A stretch of DNA of 64,000 bases from Cerrena zonata. Lineage: Eukaryota; Basidiomycota; Agaricomycetes; Polyporales; Cerrenaceae. The notes under the pieces are model-generated. The model made no database searches. It was not told where the DNA came from and was given only the letters and a program-made list of their open reading frames with translations. The DNA is taken from positions 1 to 64,000 of the forward strand of contig JASBNA010000071.1 of assembly GCA_038087015.1 (NCBI GenBank), in the 5' to 3' direction. The position numbers and the translations under genes were made by a program. Positions 11,542-21,634 of the stretch are shown piece after piece (the stretch's first letter is position 1; every line of letters starts with the position of its first letter).

Positions 11542-13147
11542 CTAGAGGGTATCCCACCGTCTATAGGGAAGCCTATGCCACATTACTCTACCGTCAAGGT
11601 CCCTATTCTGGAGTATGCATCTAAGAGCCTTATCCAAATCATCCCTTCCCCCCGAGTCGATCCCCACCAGGTTCAACGATCCAAAAACGATGTATAAGAA
11701 GGACGCTGCCAATAAGGCGTTCGGAGATATGGTCCATCCATGATGTAGAGTAATGGGATTAACTTGTCCCCCAGGCCGTAGCTGAGCGGAAGGAAGCTGT
11801 CCCTGACCCCTGAGACGGGAGATGAACGGAAGTTTTATTTCGCGAATGTACGGTGTTGACTTGGCAAAGCACTGAAGGTCCAGGATATCAACAGCAGGCC
11901 GCAGTTGACCATGATGATCCAACTCGCTGACAATCACGGTAATCAAATTACGCCAAGCTTGAGTCATACGGTACACCAGGAGATCTTCGTACTCCAGCAT
12001 AAAGCCTTCCAGTTCAAAACTGAAGATGTGGCGCAGGCGAAATAGGGGAAAGATGGTGCGATCAGGAATGTCAATGTCGTAGTCTATTTCCTCGGAGTCG
12101 TGCTTGAAATGCACATGGGATATACCCACACGGCCTACGGACTGATGGCCCCCAACAGCCTCGAGGACAGCCTCTAAATCAGACGGGGCGATGTCGTATC
12201 GGGGGAAAAGATTCACCACTTTGATGAGAGGGGAAGATATTGATGCGATTATTGAGCCAATGAGCTCCGATGTTTCGGTGTTATCCCATGTTAAGGATAT
12301 CTCAACGAGGGACGGAAATGGAGACGGGAGAATGAATAGGTGTGGACCCCATGGAGGCAAAAAGTCATCGTCCACGTAGACAGCGAGGTGTTCCAATGTC
12401 TGAAGATTGGCCAGAAAGCGAAGGGATTCGAGGGTGATGGGATAGGTCTTGTATGACGTTTTCATATCCAATATACGGAGACGATGGAATGAACATAATG
12501 CTTGGGATGCACATTCAACGTCGTGAGGGCTGATGAGGAAAAAGGGGGCGTTGTCGAAATGCAGGTTCTCCAGGTTCGGGCATAATTGGGACAAACGGGT
12601 TAAGAGAACATTGCTATTCTCTACTGCACCGATAACCATACCATCCTTGGCGGGGATCCACAGCTCAAGCGTGTGTAAGAAGTGGGAAAGCGCAAAATAT
12701 ATCCTCTGGAGACCAAGTAGGGATTCGGGATACCATACGAGATGACGGATACCTGGTAACAGATTTCCGGGGACTGTCCTGAGACTCCTATAGAAAGTAT
12801 CGTCGTAGTTATGGACGATGCTTGATAGGAATCTGATCCTCTTGCTATAACTAAGGAATGTAGCCCATGACTCCTGGTGAAGATCTGTGAGCGAGTGAGG
12901 AAGTCGATATATTAAGATAGCCTACATCTGGCATGTAATCATCCTCGACATCCATGTAACCAGGTGCAAGTCTCATGAGAGGGAAAGGATCATGAATATG
13001 CATCCACAATACGTCTAGACCTGGCTTGCAGAACGAGCGACAAGTCAAAACAAACGCTAACAGATCCGGATTTCGAGCAGCGCTCAACATGTGCAAGTAC
13101 ATAGCAATGTTGAATAATAAATCTTGATTGTAGAGAGCACAATGCAT
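11542..13147 (-). CDS. F-box/LRR-like protein, 517 residues
   Basis: Exons are 13147-12926 and 12873-11542, with a 52-base intron in phase 0, giving 517 codons plus stop. I chose the ATG at 13147 by alignment with the neighbouring paralogue (MHCALYNQDLLFNIAMYL against MHRCLLIDELLRIIAYDL), although the frame is open further upstream. FVLTCRSFCKPGLDVLW matches the F-box region of the neighbour, and the second exon begins ESWATFLSYSKRIRFL. The LRR-like body includes LRILDMKTSY, LEHLAVYVDDDF and FSFELEGFML. It lacks the acidic insert of its neighbour. The two genes are a tandem duplication in the same orientation, 148 bases apart. An SCF adaptor role is inferred from the family. Confidence 0.78.
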
Positions 13148-13240
13148 TTCAAGAGCGATATCAGTGAGCAGATTCGTCAGGTAGGGATGGCGGCGAGGAA
13201 GGATGTGTGATGCAGTTGCCCTGCTGAAAAACATTTTCAA

Positions 13241-13263
13241 ATATATATATATATATATATATA
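13241..13263. repeat. (AT)n microsatellite
   Basis: About eleven uninterrupted AT dinucleotides lie roughly 95 bases upstream of the F-box start codon. Confidence 0.95.
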
Positions 13264-13536
13264 CGATATCATCATCATGATAAGGGCGCACGGCGATAGC
13301 TGCAGTGATTATATTACGCATGATACTGAAATGGTTGCTTATGAAGTCCAATAAACTAATGTGCCGGCTGTGAAGATCTCCACTACAAAAATGGGATACA
13401 GGTTGTACGTTCATGTATTCGGTTTGGTAGTACATATATACATTCATAGCTTCCAATCTCACAGCATAATACCACGGGTCTGCATTTATCGTGCTAGTTG
13501 ATAAGCTATGCATACAGACTTGGGATATAGAGCTTT

Positions 13537-13619
13537 GAACGGGGTTCGTTCTGGGCGTTAAAAGGTTCGTGCCGGGCGTTAAAAGGTTCGCAATGGGCGT
13601 TAAAAGGTTCGTAATGTCG
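13537..13619 (+). repeat. Diverged 21-base minisatellite, about four copies
   Basis: Three full 21-base units start GTTAAAAGGTTCG at 13557, 13578 and 13599, preceded by one partial unit. They share the core (A/G)AGGTTCGTxxTGGGCGT with the array at 4821-4925 but differ at several positions between copies, so this array is older. The 3' flank (GCGTTTGAAAATG) also resembles the 3' flank of the other array (GCGTGTTCGAAGAC), which suggests a shared element larger than the repeat. Confidence 0.85.
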
Positions 13620-13927
13620 CGTTTGAAAATGTTCAAGATGCAATGGGAAAGTATGATAACACTCATTCTTATATGTGTAGAGCTTAGATATATGTCTCCA
13701 ATAGAGTATCCGATGATACATTATCATATGACGGGTATATTACATTAGTCCATTAGGTACTACATATAAACAGTGAGTGAATCAATCAAGATGTAAGGAT
13801 CGTTGGATGTATCAAGAAATTTAGGAATACAAGGAATACTACAGGTGACAAGAAAGAGTGTGTTCAAAAAGGTAATTGTACATGATGCTGATATATGCAA
13901 GAAACAAGAAATAGAGACAAGAACCGA

Positions 13928-14459
13928 CTAATCATCTTCGTCTGCGATAACACGGAATGTGTCAAGGGACCATCCCCACCTGTCCCTCATGTCATTGCGA
14001 ACTCTTTTTTGTATTAGAAGGGTACATTGGATACAAGTACGACCACTCACTTAATTACGGTCCATCGATCGATGAACCGAGGACTGCTCTTGTGCGGCTA
14101 ATAAACACCAGTTACGAGGATTAGTATTGCAATTATGGCAAAAAAGACAGTACTCACCCGATGAAGTCCAACTGTAGTACCGCCGCCTCCGACAGGGAAC
14201 AGCAGGGTGTGTCCAGCTCGTGTCTTCGTGAGCTGCACTCCACATGCCTCAAGAGTCTGCAAATATTTAGTAACGTAACAATAAGTGTGAAGGACGGATA
14301 CGTACGTTCAAAAGAGCACGATAAGGTACTTCGGTTGGCGCATCACCGAACATACCAGTAATTAGCTGCAGTTTCCAAACGAGTGAGAACGTTCCAAATA
14401 CACGATACATTGAAACTTACCGCAAAATGAACCGGGCGGAGGGATATAATAGAGGCCAT
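13928..14459 (-). CDS. HicA-like (dsRBD-fold mRNA interferase family) protein, 106 residues
   Basis: Five exons, 14459-14421, 14365-14306, 14256-14158, 14097-14051 and 14003-13928, join in phase to 106 codons plus TAG. The pattern resembles the HicA family as it occurs in fungi. There is a Gly-His pair followed by hydrophobics (AGHTLLF, at the position of the catalytic His of bacterial GSHH motifs), a central PHKSSP block after LHR, and a terminal basic helix ending in WGW. HicA proteins of bacteria cleave mRNA as toxins restrained by HicB. Here no HicB-like partner is visible nearby, and the fungal relatives have no established role. The last acceptor (AAAAAAG) is weak, though phase demands it. 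The assignment is motif-based and uncertain. Confidence 0.5.
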
Positions 14460-15364
14460 TAGAGACGAGAACGGAACGGAATCGTTAGAAATTATGAACG
14501 GAATGTGAAGAAAAAGAAAGGAGGAGAGAAGGAGTATGGATGGATGAAGAGCTGAACGAGCGGGAAACTATCACATAACGCCGCTGTGGGTCCATGTAGG
14601 CTCCCGATCATATACGCCAAATCAACGTTCCAAACAAACAACTGACTCAAATCCAATTCTCAGTATCCCGAAGTCGGTTATGCACCGATTGCGATGTTCA
14701 AGCTACCGCTGAGCTCGTCTCAATGAGACGAATCCAACGGTAGCTTGAACGTCTGGTTTCGTGCAGGTTTTGTATAACAGTTTCGTCACTAACAGAGCTA
14801 CCATTCTGCTCTTTCACCTCATACCTCGAAGCGTGAGGTCTTTCACACATGCCTGGGTTCTTCTCTGCAGTGCGAATCCAACGCTGCCTTCCACATCCAA
14901 ATCGGTGGTGAAATGACTCTTATATTCCATATCTTTTGTACTGTATAACTGAAAATTTTCGGAAATTAGCTTATAGATTGGTCAGTTTTGCTCTGGTTCC
15001 CTTGCGGAAAGAAGCTTTAGACTCGTCTACTCAATGCGAGCTCATAGGTGCCTCAACCGTCCCATATGGTTGGGATTTGATATATATAGTCTCATCCATA
15101 GAGTTTTGTTACCACAATACAAATATCTTTGTTATCCTCAATACAAAGTTGCCTTTTTCCCACGGTGAGCGAGTCACATGATACAAAGCAAACATAAAAC
15201 CTTGCATTGGAACTCATGAAGCAATATGAGAGAAACATTGAGGGTATCATTCTGCTCAGAAAGTCCCTGTGAGTTCAACAGTACAAAAAACGATGATATT
15301 TTATAGGAAGAAGCAGATGTAAAATGTAAAATACAGATAACCCTAGTTTAGGATCAGACATGAA
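14460..15364. other. Gene-free stretch with hairpin
   Basis: Apart from the hairpin at 14696-14750 I see no gene or repeat. Short ORFs are not splice-supported. Confidence 0.4.
14696..14750. repeat. Nested perfect inverted repeats (hairpin)
   Basis: Outer arms GTTCAAGCTACCG (14696-14708) and its exact complement (14738-14750) are 13 bases. Inside sits a second palindrome, TCGTCTCA (14715-14722) and TGAGACGA (14724-14731), with a one-base loop. The structure could be a small mobile-element end, a structured transcript or a recombination relic. Confidence 0.85.
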
Positions 15365-15813
15365 ATCGCGTTACGGTACAAGCGCCCCAGCAAGTCCAGG
15401 TATATAAAACGATTCTTCTTCATTCTTCAGGAATCGTAATAAGCGCAAAGAGAAGAAGATAGCGATTGAGGAAGTAAGGGATCTGTCAATATCCAGATTA
15501 TTCACAATGATTCCGGGTGGAAGAAACGTTGCAACTTACCATGGGCCAATGTAATTTTTTCTTGTCAGATAGGAAAGCCCAATCGAAGTCAAGCGAGGTC
15601 AAGAACTCCCAGCTAATCGGAACATCGATTGTTTGTGTCTCCATTCAACGATAAAATGAGGATACTTACAAGTAGAGACCGGCAAGCGCATGGTTCAGTT
15701 TCTGGAATGCATCTGAAAAATGGATAACGTGAGTTAAATACACAATGTCGTATAGGTACGCATGTCGTACCAGCTTGAATATTCAAGGCATGCGGGGAAG
15801 TCCAATCAACCAT
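15365..15813 (-). pseudogene. Truncated inverted relic of the 21.6 kb membrane-protein gene
   Basis: Reading down the minus strand from the ATG at 15813, exons encode MVDWTSPHALNIQA, then AFQKLNHALAGLYL, WEFLTSLDFDWAFLSDKKK and IPYFLNRYLLLFALIT. These match, exon for exon and in order, the intact gene at 21635 (MVNWQSPEEIAKDG, AFDRLMHALLGLYMWEF, SLDFDWDFVTRKKRFRW, YFANRYFLLFALIG). Splice donors and acceptors fall at the same places. After a last weak match near 15377-15400 (around DLLGRLYRN) homology ends, so about two thirds of the gene is missing. The copy lies 5.8 kb away in opposite orientation, and no full-length product is possible. Confidence 0.8.
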
Positions 15814-17605
15814 ACGGTCGGTTTCAGGAGGGTCACTTTGTGGGCTTAAAGTTTCTAAACGAAGGGAAGAGAACGCACAACCGGGGCATGGAGTTACGGT
15901 GCACATCGATCTCCCAGTATTTAATAGAATACTCTAAGGTGTTGACTCATCAGGAGCTTGTTGTGGATTCTAACGCCATCAACGAGCGGTTGCAAGGCAG
16001 AAAAACATCAAGGGCGAGAGGCTTCTGTGGGAGAGACGCTGTATAGAATACGGGTCCATAATGATGGAGATACCGCTATATAGAAACCGGAGCTATTCCA
16101 AGATGGCAGAACATAAGGTTGACGGTGGGAGACGAGTTGTAGTTTATCAGCAAGTGATTCAAGATGAGCGCAGCGTAAGTCCTTCCGCCTCGGAAACCTG
16201 TTCAAAAGTATCACCCAGAAGATCAAAAGCCGGGATAGCCGCAAATCACTTTATCTAGGTGTCATGGTGAGCACCAAGTATGTATTGATTGCGGACTGGA
16301 GCATTTACCCAAACCATCATAACCTAAAAGACAGTGTAGTGAGAATATTTTTCATGAAAGGAGAGAAATGTACGGGACAAGAGCGACCGTGGGTAACAAA
16401 TGCAAGCAAGCACGTAGGATCCCAAAATCGGCAGTACCCTCGAATTACATTGAGAGAAACCCAAGCAACTCTGCATGTTGGCAAAGTGAGTTGCAAATTC
16501 GAGTTGCTCAATGTCCTATCTCAATTTGTCGACGCCACATGGAACTTTCCGATCGTGAGATCTAAGCCAGAAGGATATGAAATGACACAGGTGTCCTAAA
16601 TGTCGATGGAGTGTCATACAAATTCCGCTGAAACAGAGCGATATGTCTTCATCGTGTTCGGTTATCGCCAAAAGCTTATGTTCAATGAGAAAAGAGCCGA
16701 AAGAAGACGACAGGTCGACGTCTGCAGAGACTTTCAAGAAGGCAACCAACACCCTGAATACGAACATGGGATATAATGCACCCGAGGTCTACATCAGAGA
16801 GGCACCAGGGAACGACCGGTGAGAGAAATGCTTGTTCCTGGGGAGATCAAGTTATTTGCAAAGGCAGGATAGAGAAGTATCCCGTTTGAAATTATGGAGT
16901 CGGTGAGGGTAATGAGGAGTAATTTCGACATGCGGTGCCTAGCTAGCTTCGCCAACTTCCGGACGTGTTAGGCAAAAGCAAGTCTTTGGTTAGTTACGCG
17001 ATGATACAAATGCAAATGAGGTCCACAAGCTGAGGTACATTGCTCGGCATTGTGAATTCGAGTAGCGTTGAGCCCTGTTCATACAGATGTTAAATTCGGA
17101 AAGCACTAAAACTTACATGTGGTTATCCCGAGCTGACCGACAACGTCCAAACGACCCCTGCAGCATCCATAACCACGCGACTACATAGGAAAGAAATACG
17201 TTCTGATTCAAAACGTTCGACGTTCGAGGATAAGTGGTGTGAGGAATGACACACCAATTATAGCTCGTAGAGCTCGAAGTTCCACAAAACCTTCTGGTGG
17301 GTTGGTGGACGGTGGTGAACGCAGTGAAGATCGTCCCAGTCAACCTAGGGGCGCCAAAGGTCACTGAAGCATATGCCCATACCCAGAATAGCAACCAATT
17401 GACCTCTATCGGACTTGCGATGATCTTGAGACTTTGCTGAGACTTTATTACGACGTTTGCTGTCAAGGTCGAGAACTAGTGGCGCATGGGCTCGCGAAAG
17501 ATTTAGAAGCTGGTGCGACGTACGAGGCTATGTGAATCTAAATGTTTATAGTCTTCGATCTACGGTACCGTTGTGCACACGACCCTGTGAAAGGTATGGG
17601 CTATA
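15814..17605. other. Gene-poor stretch
   Basis: Several short ORFs on both strands do not extend by splicing and have no recognisable motif. The minus-strand ORF at 17466-17113 is hydrophobic but isolated. This may be decayed gene or transposon DNA; I cannot identify it. Confidence 0.35.
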
Positions 17606-18292
17606 TAGTGTCCCAAAATTATTTTCCGCGGTAAGTACCATAATTGAGTGGTTTCGCGGTAAGTTGAGTGTTCAGGGCACTTTCCGAGCGCGGAGTGTCC
17701 AAAAATTTCCGCGCTCTGTTAAAGACAGTTGTTGCGCGCAGCAATATTTCTCTCGACATTTCCACGGAATGGATTGGCCATTATCCAAACATTGCATCAA
17801 CATACTAAGTAGTTAAGCTCTGAGTTCTCTTGCATTGGTAGCCTCATACTAAATATGAGGTAAAGGTTCATACAAGTCATCGTACTACGAGCAAGGGACA
17901 ACATAATAACACTTATAATAGCAATACTAGCATTGTATCACTACTAACTAGAGATATTTTATAATTCTTACCCAAATTTCTAGTCTCATAGGTCATCCCA
18001 TTAGCCTTGGGGCTCATGAACGATGGAACCAAGTCAGAAGAAGAAGCTTAGATACCGATTTGGCTGAGATTGACATATCATGCATGAGGCATGGTGACTA
18101 GCTTGGAGCCCTCAAATAGGTGTTTGATGAGAAATTTAAAACACGTTGTCGCAGAAACCTGACTCGGCGTACAATCAGCTTCAACTTCGCGTAGAGTTGT
18201 TGAGTGGACCACAACTTAGCGCGGAATTCCCAGCTCACTTACCGCGCGCGAGCCAAAAACATACCGCGGAAGACAATAATTTTGGGACACTA
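17606..18292. mobile_element. MITE with TAGTGTCCC termini, TA target duplication
   Basis: The left end TAGTGTCCCAAAATTATT (from 17606) is mirrored by the right end AATAATTTTGGGACACTA (to 18292). Arms match for 18 bases and then partly for about 15 more around CCGCGGTA. Both ends are flanked by TA, the target-site duplication expected of Tc1/mariner-type insertion. The element is 687 bases with no transposase ORF, so it would be non-autonomous. An internal palindrome (GAGCGCGGA...TCCGCGCTC) follows the left end. Confidence 0.85.
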
Positions 18293-21200
18293 TATTACCC
18301 ATAGAAAGGGAGACTTGGGAGAGGCTAAACGATAGCTGAGAACGGTGAGGCGGGGAAGTGTGTAGCCGTTTCTACTTGTCGGCAAATGTGGGTCTCTTGA
18401 GGACGAAGTTTGTAGGACATCGGCAAACTTTCGAGAGATTTCAAGCCATCATTCTATCGAAAAAGCTTTAGACACTCGAACAAATTGACATGCGAAAACG
18501 TCGAAAGAGGACATACCGTAAAAGGGTCTTCATACGTCACTCAATACCCGATTATGAGGTTCCGTCTGGTTTGAGTTTGATTGACCCCACAACACCGAGC
18601 GCACGAGTTCCAGGCTTGACACGGGACACACAGAGACACTGGAATAAAGTGCTATCAAAGCTTTATCGGAGATGATCTTCCTCAACTCCTTGGGGTAAAG
18701 TTTCGCAGAACAATATAGAGCGTTTGATACATAGAGGTTGCACGTTTTGAGAGATTCTGTTAGTTGAGATCAGAATTTCGTTGTGACAACATGTACACAC
18801 TGTGCGAGTTAGACAGACGAAGGGAAATACCATCACCCAATGGCAAATAAAGCTATGAAGCTCGAGCAATACCACTTCGTGATCCTACGGCTCGTGATCA
18901 AGTTCGAGACAAGACAAGTAGTCTGGAGGCACCGCAGAGGTCATTATAGAGAAGGTATTTGACTTAACATTCGAAGGGTCAGGCTTGGATCAGGTGTTTG
19001 GATTGATACAAGCGGAGAGTTTGAAATTTGAAGATTAGGGACGAGCCTCTTCACCAATAATACGACGTTTTTGGCTAGTTGCTCGGATAGGAAATTCAAA
19101 TGGCCACAGTGTAATTGACTCCTAGAACACGAAGTCCTAATTTGAAACGGGGTCCATGAAGATCCTAGAATACAAGTGTTATCAGAAGAAGAGATGTTGT
19201 TCGTAAGGTTTGAGTGTCGTTTCATCAACCAAAGCATTTTAGCTCTTCATAAACGAGTACTTCGCGAGATTATATCGTCCTATGGAGTCAATCGTCGGAG
19301 AGCTTTCCAGCTGTTTGCAGAATCCTGCCAGAAATCACACTTGTATGATGCGATCATGACCCCACTGGCCGAAGGGCCTTTGAGCAAGAACCAGGAGTAA
19401 AGGTCCCATTTCTCTCGCGCTTTGAGTAGCAGACAAGTAATTAGTTGTCTGCATGGTCAAGCCAGCTTATTCCAGCAGCTTAGATGAATTATCAAGGCTT
19501 TCACGAGCGTACCACGAAATGTGTGGGTGTCCTAAAGCGGCAATTAGGCACCACAGCTCCAACCGCTTATTTTGGGGGCGACCTAGGATTCTGCTATAAT
19601 CGGCTGGAAGCTTTCAGCCAGTCGCTCGCATAGGCAATCCAGAAGCGTTCAGAGCACAGATTTCGAGTGTCACATGAAGGAGGCATCAAGACGACTATGA
19701 GTGATATCAGAGCGATGAGATGCTCCTCGACTCTTTGAGATAAGACTTTAGTGCACCTCTTGGAGCTCGTCAGAGCAGATGTCGATGTCCTGTTCCAAGA
19801 CTGTGCGTCCGCTACGCTCTTGATAGCTTCCTATCTCGGAGAAGTGACCTACGCCGGCGAATAAAGCTAGCAAGGGAACACTTTCTTTTCTACAGACTAG
19901 ATTCGCCCAGATGCGTATAACAAGGATTTCCGAAGCGTCATGTATGAAATGAATTTCTTCGAGGTATTTCCGGTGGGGTCGACCGTTCTAGGTTGCGAAG
20001 ACGATGATGACACACGTTTGGAGAGGCATTAACGACCTCTAAACCCGGCGAGGTTGAAGAAGATATTGATAAGGACATCCTCGAGACGGACGAAGGCAAT
20101 CCGAGCTGTCACTCTGGTAGAGCGGGCATCAACGAGCTGGAGAGCGACGTCGGACCCTTTTGCGGGAAACAAGAGCGTTCGGTCTTCTAGTGCAGTAGAT
20201 GATATTTGGTGAGAGATTCGCGAGAATAAAACACTTTTGGAAGTGCCTGGTAGGTCAGGGAAAGGTGAAATAATGAAAAAGGTCATGGTGATGATGCATG
20301 TGTAGAGTTGAGAGATTTGCCTTTATTAGACCGTGGGAACATGCGGATGCAGTTCATTAGATGGGGATGTGTGAAATCCGGAGGTACGGCCCCTTGTGAG
20401 CTGTGACCGTGACTATATGGCATGCGTTTGAGTTAGCTAAGGTTAGGGGCAACATATTGTCGACTTCCCAAAAACTCATTACTTATCATGTAAGGAAACC
20501 GTGCATTTGAAGGGATCTCAGAAATAGAGTTAAAGTATCTTGTAGCTATCATTGATACAGTAGCAGCACGATAGTCTGAGTGACTTACCCCTAACCAGGG
20601 TCCAGGGGTTGGAGGTAAGATATCCATCATTATTTTGATCCCCGATGGGCGGCATACTTGTTTAACGAGTTGATTGACTCCCTCCGGTCTGCGGACTTGT
20701 ATAACCTTTCATTCAACACATACAGAACTTTAAAGCTTATGCGATAGATATCAGAGGAAAGACGCAATGAAACTATACAGCAAGAAACCATAGACAAATG
20801 GAGAACTTTAATTGAGATCAAGTAGCTCCGAGTGATCGATGTCCCAAAAAGGCCAACACGGCGTCACTCTTTGGCTAGTCTTTGGACCGTCACGGTGACA
20901 GCATGTACACTACTCGAATTTCAACTCTTAGATCCTCCTCGTTCCTTCTCTTGTGCGACGAAAGGAAAGAGATTCTCGACCCCCACTACTTTATTCTATG
21001 GGGAACTATTCTGTCCAGACGTCCGTAACTTAGAACCTTGGAGTATGATCCCCGTCCATTCACTCCATGCTCGAGCCGACCTTGGCGTTATCGAATTGAT
21101 GTTTTTAGTGTATGGACGCGCATATACTCGAGGCAAATGCCACGATCCCGCCGGAAATGCATGGCGCCAGGCATGCTCTCATTTCTGCATCTTCGCTGTC

Positions 21201-21523
21201 TGGGGAAACATACGCACTCTCTCCGCAACATATTCTTGTCCTTCATGATACCAAACAAGGCAAGATCACCGAATGTAATGTCCTTTCGTAGTTGCTGGGC
21301 CCACGTCGTCTTGGCGGCAGATGAATTTTCCGATGGTGTTTTCCCTCGTTCGCGTACGAATGATGGGTCTGCTACTGCCTGAACGGGAAACGCTGACTTG
21401 TAAAATGAACTTCGGATTCTGGAAGGTTGCTGTCAAAAAGTGGGGGGGTCTATTCCCGGCGAGCATGTTCGCGATCGGTGCGACAGCTGCAGTCCTTTCC
21501 TTCATCCCTTCCATGTCTTGTCC
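18293..21523. other. Gene-poor stretch
   Basis: No gene is supported. Minor ORFs occur, for example minus 20286-20029 and plus 18490-18675 with a basic N-terminus (MRKRRKRTYRKR), but none shows splice-consistent extension or a known motif. With the relic and the MITE this makes about 7 kb of gene-poor DNA. Confidence 0.35.
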
Positions 21524-21530
21524 TATATAA
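21524..21530 (+). promoter_or_regulatory. TATA box of the 7TM-like gene
   Basis: TATATAA lies 105 bases upstream of the start codon, followed by a pyrimidine-rich leader typical of well-expressed fungal promoters. Confidence 0.6.
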
Positions 21531-21634
21531 TCCGCTTTCTTTCATCCCTCGACACTCGCGCCTTTCCCTTTTCCCGCCACCGCGCCCCGTCCACGAAACG
21601 CTTCCCCCGCAATTGACACAACAGCGTCTGCACC

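Larger units (their letters stand above)
13148..13927. other. Intergenic with AT microsatellite and 21-base repeats
   Basis: Upstream of the second F-box gene. It contains an (AT)n tract and a diverged 21-base array, listed separately. The long minus-strand ORF across this interval is kept open by the period-21 array and is not supported as coding upstream of 13147. Confidence 0.5.

Noticed and set aside
12851..13666. Long minus-strand ORF as one 271-residue protein
   Set aside because: Upstream of 13147 it runs through the AT microsatellite and the period-21 repeat, which stays open by arithmetic. Paralogy places the start at 13147.
17113..17466. Hydrophobic minus-strand ORF as a membrane protein
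   Set aside because: No splice-consistent extension, no match to the nearby membrane-protein family beyond composition, and it lies in gene-poor DNA.
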